In this document: positions 50,948 through 58,854 of the stretch, piece by piece
Numbering within the stretch: the first letter of the stretch is position 1
Layout of the letters: every line of letters starts with the position of its first letter
From: Planctomycetaceae bacterium
GTDB taxonomy: Bacteria > Planctomycetota > Planctomycetia > Pirellulales > Pirellulaceae
Direction of reading: 5' to 3'
Assembly (NCBI GenBank): GCA_016794985.1
Contig: JAEUIQ010000008.1
Coordinates: forward strand, 62,001 to 126,000
Length of the DNA: 64,000 nucleotides
Translations under genes and position numbers: made by a program
Notes under the pieces: model-generated
Database searches by the model: none
Seen by the model: the letters and a program-made list of their open reading frames with translations, nothing else
Told to the model about the DNA's origin: nothing

Positions 50948-53696
50948 AAACGCCCCAAGCGATCATGAACCGGACGAAAGGCATAACGTTGGGCGATTAT
51001 TGGCGGAGGTCGCCGAACAAACTCCGGAAAAGTTGGCTCTGGTCTTGCCAGAACGACTTCAGGTGCCACCAATCTCGTTCGGCGACTTATGGAATCGAGC
51101 GGGGCGGTTGGCGGATTCGTTAAATCGTACGGGTTTGAAGACCGGCGACCGAGTGATTGTTATGGTCCCCATGTCGATCGATTTGTACGTGGTTCTGCTC
51201 GGGCTGATCCGGCTTGGTTGCGTGGCGGTGTTCGTTGATCCGTGGATGCCGTTGAAACGGATCGCCAAGTTCGCAGAGTATGCGGAGCCAAAGGCATTCA
51301 TCGGGATTCCAAAAAGTCACTTGATCAGGTGGCTGCAGCCGAGTTTGCGGCGATTGCCGATCACGGTTTCTACAGCCCAAACCTGGGGCGGTTGGATTTC
51401 CAAGTATGGTTTGAATAAGTTGTTGAGAGAATCGAGCATTAAAGCTTCATTGGCCGCTGTTCGCTTGACCGATTCGGCGCTCATTACCTTCACCAGCGGC
51501 TCGAGTGGTGAACCCAAAGGAGCGAATCGCACTCATCAGTTTCTGTTGGCCCAGCATCGTGCGCTCGCCAAAGAGTTTCCGTACCTGCCGACTGATGTCG
51601 ATCTGCCGATGTTCCCCGTGTTTGCGTTAAACAATTTGGTTTCGGGGGTTACGTCGATCGTGCCGGACATGGACTTTCGCCGAGTTGCCGCGGTCAATGG
51701 AACGACGATCTACGAACAAATGCTGAAACATCGAGTGACCACGTGTACCGCATCGCCACCTTTATTGGATCGTTTGGCCAGTACCGGACTTACCAAGGAG
51801 CTGCCGCTCCGAAGAATCTTGACCGGTGGGGCACCGATTTCGGATTCGCAATTGGAAAAATGGCATGAAGCATTCCCGCAAGCCAAGATCGTGGTCGCTT
51901 ATGGTTCGACAGAAGCCGAACCGGTGGCCGACATCGATTCTCACGAACGTCTCCAGCTCGAACATCCGCGAGATGGCTTTTGCATGGGCCGTCCAATCGC
52001 CGCGATTGATACTCGGATCATTCCCATTCAACCAGGACCAATTGTCGACCCGAACTGGGAGGACGATTGTCGTGGATCGCTCCGCGATCCAACTTGCATT
52101 GCAGAAGAATGTCGTGGATCGCTCCGCGATCCAACGTTGGTTCGCGGAGCGAACCACGACATTCGGACCGCGGAGCGGTCCGCCACATGGATCGGTGAAC
52201 TGATCGTCAGCGGCGACCACGTGTGTCGTGACTATTATCGCAATCAGGCGGCGACTCGCGAGAACAAGTTGGTGGATCGCAACCAGCGGCTCTGGCATCG
52301 CATGGGTGACACTGGCTACTTTGATACTGAAGGTCGGTTTTGGTTGGTCGGTCGTGTGCATTCCTCGATTCACCGAGCCGGAGAATGGTTGCACCCGCAA
52401 TTGATCGAACAGAGAGTTGCGGAGCGTTTTCCGCAAGTCAAACAAGTGGCCGCTGTTGGATATCCTGATGCAGAGCTAGAGCAAGGTCTAGCTTTGTTGG
52501 TCGTGGCGGCACCGGGAGTTGTCGAGGTCGCTCAAATTCAATCCGCCTTGGCGGAGGCCAATTACCCGTGCGATCGTTGTTTGATCCTGCAAGAGCCATT
52601 GCCAGTCGATCCGCGTCACAATTTGAAGATTGACTACGAGCAAGCTCGAAAGTTGTTGATCAAATCGTTTGGTAACAGCGATCCGAATCGGACCGCGGAG
52701 CGGTCCACGACAATAATCAGCCGCACCGAACCGGTGACCGCTGCCTCTCCGTTTTGGAGCCGGTGGGCGGCTTATTCGCGCGAGCGTTTTCCGGTTCTGA
52801 AACATGGCATCTTGATCGCCTGTTTTTATTCATCGACACATTTCCTGGCTCAAGTATTGGCTGACCCGAGTCGTAGCTTGAGTTACGATCTGGGGTCGCT
52901 GATGGGAATGTTGACGCTATTTTTGTTCTTCTTTCACTTGCGAGTCTTCGACGAGCACAAAGATTTCGCGGAAGATTCGCGGTATTATCCGCATCGAGTC
53001 TTGCAACGCGGGATCGTCTCGCTGCGTGAACTGCGTTGGCTGGGTGCCGGTGCGATCGGCCTACAATTGTTAATGGCGTGGTTGTGGCGACCACTGCCCC
53101 AGGCGGGTGCTTTGGTGTCGTTGGTGGCTGCGATGTTGTTCTCGTTTTTGATGCTGAAAGAGTTTTTTGTCCCGCGATTCTTGAAACAGCATTTTCTGTT
53201 GTATGCCGTTAGTCACCTGTTGATCATGCCGCTGTTGGCGATGATCGTGTTCAGTTTTACGACGGGCGAGTATTTGTGGGCCGCCTCCCCTTGGTTTTGG
53301 CTTTATTCCTGCGTCGGTTTCTTTGTCACGTTCAATTGGGAGATTTCGCGCAAAATTCGTGCCCCCGAACAAGAAATCGATGGGGTCGATAGTTATACGA
53401 AGTTGTTGGGGCGATATGGTGCCGCGTGGTGGGTTTTGGCGATGCGTGTCATCGATACCGCGTTGGTGATGATTGTGGGCTGGCACTTGCAGGCCAGTCT
53501 TTGGTTCTATTTGGCATTGGTCCTGCTATTTGTCGGTTGTTTGTTTGGCTTCGTCAAATACATGCGTGAGCAAACTCCGACGACAGCCGGGCAAATGGAG
53601 ACCTGGGCGGGTTGGTATATCATCGCTTTTGACTTGATCTTGTCGATCGAATTGGTGACTCGATACGGTTTGCGACTGGAGTGGTTTCCTGAATGA
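50940..53696 (+). CDS. Fusion of OleC-like adenylating enzyme and UbiA-like prenyltransferase
   Basis: Unusual two-part protein of 918 aa. Residues 1-590 are an ANL-superfamily enzyme: TFTSGSSGEPKGANR near 183 (P-loop), AYGSTEAEPV near 319, HRMGDTGYFDTEGRFWLVGR near 453 and PVDPRHNLKIDY near 563 with the catalytic Lys. Its style (FIGIPKSHLIRWLQP, VFVDPWMPLKRI) is closest to OleC, the beta-lactone synthetase of long-chain olefin synthesis. Residues 619-918 are about eight TM helices with UbiA-like acidic motifs: FDEHKDFAED near 667 and EQEIDGVDSY near 812. Two short inserts, one in a loop and one in the linker, are encoded by palindromic repeats. The start at 50940 has GAGG upstream. The next gene overlaps (ATGA). 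Confidence 0.85.
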   Translation: MYKNAPSDHEPDERHNVGRLLAEVAEQTPEKLALVLPERLQVPPISFGDLWNRAGRLADSLNRTGLKTGDRVIVMVPMSIDLYVVLLGLIRLGCVAVFVDPWMPLKRIAKFAEYAEPKAFIGIPKSHLIRWLQPSLRRLPITVSTAQTWGGWISKYGLNKLLRESSIKASLAAVRLTDSALITFTSGSSGEPKGANRTHQFLLAQHRALAKEFPYLPTDVDLPMFPVFALNNLVSGVTSIVPDMDFRRVAAVNGTTIYEQMLKHRVTTCTASPPLLDRLASTGLTKELPLRRILTGGAPISDSQLEKWHEAFPQAKIVVAYGSTEAEPVADIDSHERLQLEHPRDGFCMGRPIAAIDTRIIPIQPGPIVDPNWEDDCRGSLRDPTCIAEECRGSLRDPTLVRGANHDIRTAERSATWIGELIVSGDHVCRDYYRNQAATRENKLVDRNQRLWHRMGDTGYFDTEGRFWLVGRVHSSIHRAGEWLHPQLIEQRVAERFPQVKQVAAVGYPDAELEQGLALLVVAAPGVVEVAQIQSALAEANYPCDRCLILQEPLPVDPRHNLKIDYEQARKLLIKSFGNSDPNRTAERSTTIISRTEPVTAASPFWSRWAAYSRERFPVLKHGILIACFYSSTHFLAQVLADPSRSLSYDLGSLMGMLTLFLFFFHLRVFDEHKDFAEDSRYYPHRVLQRGIVSLRELRWLGAGAIGLQLLMAWLWRPLPQAGALVSLVAAMLFSFLMLKEFFVPRFLKQHFLLYAVSHLLIMPLLAMIVFSFTTGEYLWAASPWFWLYSCVGFFVTFNWEISRKIRAPEQEIDGVDSYTKLLGRYGAAWWVLAMRVIDTALVMIVGWHLQASLWFYLALVLLFVGCLFGFVKYMREQTPTTAGQMETWAGWYIIAFDLILSIELVTRYGLRLEWFPE
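52068..52182 (+). repeat. Cluster of four small palindromes inside the OleC-UbiA gene
   Basis: Arms flank a GGA/TCC centre: TGGATCGC/GCGATCCA at 52073-52091 and again at 52115-52133, TGGTTCGC/GCGAACCA at 52138-52156 and CGGACCGC/GCGGTCCG at 52164-52182. The first two lie in a 26-bp direct repeat (52068 and 52110 onward) with a period of 42 bp. They encode the in-frame loop insert DCRGSLRDPT and following residues. Confidence 0.85.
52690..52706 (+). repeat. Fifth palindrome of the family
   Basis: GGACCGC (52690-52696), centre GGA, GCGGTCC (52700-52706), in frame within the linker between the adenylating and UbiA-like parts, followed by ACGACAAT as in the upstream cluster. Confidence 0.8.
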
Positions 53697-56491
53697 AAAA
53701 TCAAATCGTGTCCTCAGTGGATTTCTTGTCGAAGAGCATGCCTGCGTCGGGCGATCGCAAGGCGACCGATGCGCGAGCCGTAGCGACAATCAAAGAGTTG
53801 GATTCCCATGACTGGGGCGGAAAGACGATCAACCTGTTACGACTCGCCGCTGCCGGTTTTCCTGTCCCACCGCTGGTCGCCGTCTCCGCCGATCTGTTCC
53901 GCACGTTGGTTGGACAGCAACGGGAAGTGCGCGAGCTGCTAGAGCAACTTGGTGGGCAACAAAGCCAGAGCCTTGAAGGAATTGCTAGGCGATTACGCGA
54001 GGCGTTTCAGCAAGCCGAGTTTCCTGCTTCACTTCGATCTGGATTGGTCGCAAAGCTTGCAGCCAATGGTCTGGCGGATAGTTACGTCGCCGTTCGTTCG
54101 TCCGCTAGTGATGAAGATGGAGCTGATTTCTCCTTCGCAGGGATGCACGATAGCTTCTTGTTCGTGCGGGGGTTGGAGGAAATCATCTTGGCAATCAAAA
54201 AGGTGTGGGCTTCGGCGTTTCAACCGAGAGCGTTAGCCTACCGACTTGAGAACAAGATTCCTTTGGATCGATTAGGTGTTTCGGTCATTATCCAACAGAT
54301 GATTGTGGCAAAGGCGAGCGGCGTGGTCTTTACAATCAATCCGGCCAACAATCGCACGGACCAGGTGTTGGTTAGTTCGGTGTGGGGTGCTGGCGAAGGC
54401 TTGGTCAGCGGTGCGTTGCCGGCTGATACCTTCGTGGTCAACAAAGGCGACGCAGCCATCCAAGCGGATATTGTAGAAAAGCCACAGCGAGTCGAATTGG
54501 ACGAGCAACGTCGGCTTGGTTCGCGACTGATCGATGTCCCCATCGCCGAGCAGCTGGCCCCCAGTTTATCCAACGATCAGATTCGCGAGGTCTCCAACGT
54601 CAGCCAAGAAATTGAACGTCATTACAGGCGGCCACAAGACGTTGAGTTCTGTTTCGACACGTCGGGCAGGTTATTCATCGTACAAGCTCGACCGGTCACT
54701 CGAGTCGAGCAATACGGGCCAGCCGCTGGGAATCGAATGGTTTGGGACAATTCGAACATTATTGAAAGTTATTCAGGTGTCACCACGCCGATGACCTTCA
54801 GTTTTATTCGCCGCGCCTACACGATCGTCTACCACTGCTTTTCCGAGGTGATGGGGATTTCGCCGGCCAAGGTGCGAGCGAGTCGAGGCGTGTTCGAGAA
54901 CATGTTGGGCTTGATACGCGGACGAGTGTACTACAATCTGCCGAATTGGTATCGCTTGATTCGTTTGTTCCCAGGCTTCCAATACAACGCGAAGTTTATG
55001 GAATCGATGATGGGCTTGAAAGAGCCGCTATTGTTGGACGATCCAGACCCACCGCTGACGATTTGGCGTAAGTGGTTTATCGAACTGCCGGCCTTGCTGC
55101 GGTTGTTGGCGCGAACCAGTTGGAACTTTTGGCGGATTCGATCGATCGTGGATCGATTCCAATCGCACTTCAAAAGTCACTATGAAGTTTGGGATAACTT
55201 AGACTTTCGTTCACAATCGCCACGTGATTTGAAGCGACTCTATGGCGAAATGGAGGACGCCCTGCTGTGGAACTGGAAAGCACCGATCATCAACGATTTT
55301 TATGTCATGGTGAATTATGGGCTTTTGAAACATTTGTGCCGTAAGTGGGTGGGCGACGAGTCCGGGGCTTTGCAGAACGATTTGATTTGCGGTGAAGGTG
55401 GCGTGGAAAGTGCCGAGCCGGCCAAAATGTTGCTGCGACTGGCCGCGATCGCGATCGATAATCCGGAACTCAAGCAGTTGATCGAAACAACGGCGTTAGA
55501 GGAAGTCGTCGATCGAATCAAACAAGACTCGCGATTCACCGCGTTCAATGATCTGATGGCGACCTATTTAAAGCTGTATGGTTTCCGCTGCATGAACGAG
55601 TTGAAGTTGGAGGAGTTTTCGTTGCGTGATCGACCGCATCTGGTCTATCAAGTCTTGCGGAACTACTTGCGATTGGAAGATCGGTCAGCCCTGGATGTTC
55701 AGGCCATGCACGAGCGGGAACAGGCCACGCGGCGCGAAGCTGAAGCGAAGGCGTTCGCGGGCATCACAGGTTGGTCGGGATGGTGGCGTCGGTGGCTGTT
55801 TGGCCGCGTTTTGCGGAGTGCTCGGTTGGGCGTGAAGAACCGCGAGAACATGCGATTCGCTCGGACGCGGATTTACGGCCTGTTGCGCGAAATCTTGCGA
55901 GCGTTGGGCGGTCAATTGGCTGAGGAAAAAATTCTCCCTAACGCTGAAGACATTTTCTACTTAACGATTGACGAAGTTTGGGACTATTTGCAAGGAACAG
56001 CAGTTTCGACCAACTTGGCGGAGTTGGCTCAGTTGCGTCGAGCGGAATACGATCGCTTTCGAGCTGTGGAAGCTCCGGACGATCGGTTCGAAACGTTCGG
56101 CTACGTTTATCACAAAAACTTATTCCGGCGCGTCGTGGAAACACAAGCCGTCCCCGCCGATGGGCAATTGCGCGGGATCGGTTGTTGTCCCGGAACCGTC
56201 ACTCGCCAAGTGCGTGTGTTAAGCAGTCCAGCGGACGACTTGACACTAAACGGCGAGATTTTGGTGGCCGAACGCACGGACCCTGGTTGGGTGCCGTTGT
56301 ATCCGGCGGTATCCGGCATCTTGATCGAGCGTGGCAGTGTCTTGTCGCATTCGGCAGTGGTCGCTCGTGAAATGGGGATCCCCACGATCGTCGGCATTGT
56401 TGGTCTACTAAAGACCATCAAAGACGGTGATACCGTCACCATGGACGGCGGAGCGGGAACGGTAAGGCCGCTTGAGCCCTCAATTAAATAG
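53693..56491 (+). CDS. PEP-synthase/rifampin-phosphotransferase-like dikinase
   Basis: Large enzyme of 932 aa with the dikinase layout. The N-terminal ATP-grasp domain (about 35-345) has VAVRSSASDEDGADFSFAGM and ends FIVQARPVTRV. A long middle domain (350-800) is unlike PEP synthase and carries several hydrophobic stretches, including LPALLRLLARTSWNFW. The C-terminal swivelling domain (840-932) has the phosphohistidine in LSHSAVVARE near residue 886, then GIPTIVGI. There is no C-terminal PEP/pyruvate barrel, so this resembles rifampin phosphotransferase: ATP to phosphohistidine to an acceptor. The acceptor is unknown; operon context suggests a lipid or prenyl alcohol. Stop overlaps a WD40 relic. 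Confidence 0.88.
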   Translation: MKNQIVSSVDFLSKSMPASGDRKATDARAVATIKELDSHDWGGKTINLLRLAAAGFPVPPLVAVSADLFRTLVGQQREVRELLEQLGGQQSQSLEGIARRLREAFQQAEFPASLRSGLVAKLAANGLADSYVAVRSSASDEDGADFSFAGMHDSFLFVRGLEEIILAIKKVWASAFQPRALAYRLENKIPLDRLGVSVIIQQMIVAKASGVVFTINPANNRTDQVLVSSVWGAGEGLVSGALPADTFVVNKGDAAIQADIVEKPQRVELDEQRRLGSRLIDVPIAEQLAPSLSNDQIREVSNVSQEIERHYRRPQDVEFCFDTSGRLFIVQARPVTRVEQYGPAAGNRMVWDNSNIIESYSGVTTPMTFSFIRRAYTIVYHCFSEVMGISPAKVRASRGVFENMLGLIRGRVYYNLPNWYRLIRLFPGFQYNAKFMESMMGLKEPLLLDDPDPPLTIWRKWFIELPALLRLLARTSWNFWRIRSIVDRFQSHFKSHYEVWDNLDFRSQSPRDLKRLYGEMEDALLWNWKAPIINDFYVMVNYGLLKHLCRKWVGDESGALQNDLICGEGGVESAEPAKMLLRLAAIAIDNPELKQLIETTALEEVVDRIKQDSRFTAFNDLMATYLKLYGFRCMNELKLEEFSLRDRPHLVYQVLRNYLRLEDRSALDVQAMHEREQATRREAEAKAFAGITGWSGWWRRWLFGRVLRSARLGVKNRENMRFARTRIYGLLREILRALGGQLAEEKILPNAEDIFYLTIDEVWDYLQGTAVSTNLAELAQLRRAEYDRFRAVEAPDDRFETFGYVYHKNLFRRVVETQAVPADGQLRGIGCCPGTVTRQVRVLSSPADDLTLNGEILVAERTDPGWVPLYPAVSGILIERGSVLSHSAVVAREMGIPTIVGIVGLLKTIKDGDTVTMDGGAGTVRPLEPSIK

Positions 56492-56613
56492 TTGATCGCG
56501 AACACTTCCAGCCATTGGCGATGGCCTTGTCGTCGGATGGAAAGCTGATTGCTATTACCTTAGCCGATACCCGCGTCGAAGTTTGGGACCTGGCTAAAAT
56601 CCGAGCGAACTGA
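56488..56613 (+). pseudogene. Relic of a WD40-repeat gene (3' end)
   Basis: A frame running from just before the dikinase stop to TGA at 56611-56613 encodes QPLAMALSSDGKLIAIT and ends TRVEVWDLAKIRAN. The phrases SSDGKLIA and VEVWDL are the hallmark of a terminal WD40 blade followed by a short tail, as at the C-terminus of planctomycete WD40 proteins. There is no start and no other blade, so this is the remnant of a deleted gene rather than a working one. Confidence 0.7.
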
Positions 56614-56746
56614 TTTTATCATTTACCAGAGCGTTTTTCTGGTTATATCGAAATCGGCCCGAGAGAAAGTCGCGTGCGCAATCGTATATCAAAATCTCGG
56701 CGCTTTTTTCTCAGCGAAAATTAGCTTGGCGTTGATGCTAGGAGAC

Positions 56747-56783
56747 GGACTTTTCCCCGAAGCGTCGCGTTAGGGAAAAGTCC
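56747..56783 (+). repeat. 11-bp inverted repeat in a 5' leader
   Basis: GGACTTTTCCC (56747-56757) and GGGAAAAGTCC (56773-56783), loop of 15 nt, 30 bp ahead of the start at 56814. No T-tract on the plus strand. It could be an operator, a terminator of the dikinase operon or a leader hairpin. Confidence 0.55.
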
Positions 56784-56813
56784 TGGTCTTCCAATCAATC
56801 GTTGAGGTGTGCC

Positions 56814-57329
56814 ATGCGTCATTTGTCGGAACTAATTCAGAGTGTGCGATTGTGCTCCGGTACCAGAACGGAAACTTTCAAGCCGGTAAAGAAAGATGAC
56901 CCGCCATTCAAGACGGCGGGTCGCCGAACGTTGTATTTCTCCGGCAGCATGACCTTGCGAGACGCAGAATGGCCAGCGGCCGATAAAGTGGTTTCTCTGC
57001 AACTAGGAACACACTTCGCGTCGGTTGGCATGTCGCATCGCAAAGTCATGTATTTCGAAGGACGGTGCGGCGGTGAAGTGCGATTGGAAATGGATGTTTT
57101 CGCAAGTCTGGGAGCTTACGACAGTATCATCGTCAATCTGGACGTGCGGCTATACGAAGGAACGTCAGACTCTTCAACCGATCTTGACGGTCGCGGAAAC
57201 TTCACGGTCGTGATTCCGGCGACTCAAGGCGATAACATCCGCAGTCTGTCCGCGACTGTTTGGAACACCGAAGAAAACGAATACGACGACCAGGGGTTCT
57301 TTATGGTCAAGTTGGCCAACCACCCTTGA
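56814..57329 (+). CDS. Protein of unknown function, beta-rich
   Basis: A 171-aa protein with no signal peptide or TM helix. The start at 56814 has GAGG about six bases upstream; an ATG at 56802 would add four residues. Residues 40-171 alternate hydrophobic and charged residues as in a beta-sandwich (RRTLYFSGSMTLRDAEW, SIIVNLDVRLYEGTSDSS, NFTVVIPATQGDNIRSL), with several Asp residues near one end of the sheet that could bind calcium. It vaguely resembles secreted C2-like or beta-sandwich modules, but I assign no function. Confidence 0.7.
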   Translation: MRHLSELIQSVRLCSGTRTETFKPVKKDDPPFKTAGRRTLYFSGSMTLRDAEWPAADKVVSLQLGTHFASVGMSHRKVMYFEGRCGGEVRLEMDVFASLGAYDSIIVNLDVRLYEGTSDSSTDLDGRGNFTVVIPATQGDNIRSLSATVWNTEENEYDDQGFFMVKLANHP

Positions 57330-57462
57330 CCAATCGCTCTCGTGATGTGTGGCATGGAGTTATTCCAGTCCGTCGGCCCAGTCCATCGGCGAGAGGCTTC
57401 ACCGGAATTCGTGGTACTTTGCCGCTAATTCGCGAACGCAAGGCTATTTCTCGTTAACGGTC

Positions 57463-58848
57463 CTAAGCCACTACCCAAGTCGCGGACAGCGATTGCCATT
57501 GGGCGACGGCGATCCATCCCGCTGCGGTTAGGTTTAATAACGCTCGCCGAGCAAACCACAGGTGCCCCACGGTTTCAGGGTTCGCCGCGGTGTTTAACCA
57601 GGCACTGAAAGCCGCCATTATCACGACGACGCCAAGCATGGTCGTCGCACTCCACCAATCGGGCACAACCCCGCGTCCCCACAAGACGCCTAACAACAAG
57701 CCGCTCACCAAGATGGATCCGCAACCGGCTTGTGCGACTCGAAACAAGAGCGATGAACCCGGGATCGAGAACACACAGACATTTACGACCGCTTGGACCA
57801 ATGCCAAAGTTGCGGCTGCCAAGAACGGTCCGTATAAGAAGCGGTAAGTTTCCCAGTTTTGATACTGAATGGCGATGTTTCCGATTGCCAAAATAATGAA
57901 CGGCACAATCACGGACCAAGTGACCGCTCGGATCTGTAAGCTCCATGTGGTTTGTAGCCAACTACAAACGCCAACGTAGACAAAGAACCCCACAAAGATT
58001 GGCAAGGCCCAATCGAACGAACCCATCGCCCAACACCCATAACTAGACAAACAAAAAATCAAGACTCCCGCCAACTCAAAGGTGCGGCTGAAACGAGCGA
58101 CCACCGAGGCAACCACCAGGATGCCAACGAAACTTGCGTTCTGCACCCATAAATCGGTTACGTCAGTCTGAAAAGTCTTGGTTAGTACCAGCAAGGCTCC
58201 CATTGGAATCCAGAGATTATCCTGGCCATCTTGCGATACCGCCTCAAAACAAGTCACCAACAGGGCAATCAAGTTGGCCGCCAATAAGTAATGCAGCCAC
58301 TCGTCAGGTGTGTCCCGCAGTGGACTCCACCAAAACAGCGGACCAATCGTCATCAAAAACGACGCTACATAAAACGCGAAGCTGCCTTCCAGTGACTTGT
58401 GCTGACCGGCCACTCGATATTTGATTCTGCCAAATCGCTTGCCAATCATTGCCGCCGAAGCATCCGCGACCGCCAAATTCAAAACGGCGGCGACATACTT
58501 CCACGGTTCGGACGCGGCCAACACAAACAGCAGATAGATGACCACGGGATAATATTCCGCGCCACGACTCTGGCGCTCGATCGCGTGGACGCTGGCCAAC
58601 CACCCCATTCTTTTCGACACGACAAGCAACAGGCCCATACTAACGCTGAGAATCAAAGCGACCCAATGCGACGTGACAAACAACGGCAGTCCCAAAGCGA
58701 TCAACCCGCCACCGGCATGCACCAACTTGCGAGTGTACTCGGTGGGCGGTCGCCAAAAGTAACGCCAACCCTCAGCCAAGAGCAACAACGAGAGAAATGC
58801 GGCCGAGATGATCATACCACCGAAGAGATCGTTTTCGCTGACGCCCAT
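57463..58848 (-). CDS. Phytol/dolichol-kinase-like membrane protein with extra C-terminal domain
   Basis: Polytopic membrane protein of 461 aa with about twelve hydrophobic helices. The N-terminal 230 residues match the CTP-dependent polyprenol/phytol kinase family: YTRKLVHAGGGLIALGLP (residue 37), then NLAVADASAAMIGKRFG and HKSLEGSFAFY, the conserved kinase blocks. The C-terminal 230 residues add six more helices, with no match I can name. A kinase of this sort would phosphorylate a prenyl alcohol (phytol, geranylgeraniol or dolichol) to feed a prenyltransferase such as the UbiA-like domain nearby. Last gene of the reverse operon, 6 bp after the DUF3419 gene. Function by family is well supported, substrate is not. 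Confidence 0.85.
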   Translation of the reverse strand: MGVSENDLFGGMIISAAFLSLLLLAEGWRYFWRPPTEYTRKLVHAGGGLIALGLPLFVTSHWVALILSVSMGLLLVVSKRMGWLASVHAIERQSRGAEYYPVVIYLLFVLAASEPWKYVAAVLNLAVADASAAMIGKRFGRIKYRVAGQHKSLEGSFAFYVASFLMTIGPLFWWSPLRDTPDEWLHYLLAANLIALLVTCFEAVSQDGQDNLWIPMGALLVLTKTFQTDVTDLWVQNASFVGILVVASVVARFSRTFELAGVLIFCLSSYGCWAMGSFDWALPIFVGFFVYVGVCSWLQTTWSLQIRAVTWSVIVPFIILAIGNIAIQYQNWETYRFLYGPFLAAATLALVQAVVNVCVFSIPGSSLLFRVAQAGCGSILVSGLLLGVLWGRGVVPDWWSATTMLGVVVIMAAFSAWLNTAANPETVGHLWFARRALLNLTAAGWIAVAQWQSLSATWVVA

Positions 58849-58854
58849 CGCTAC

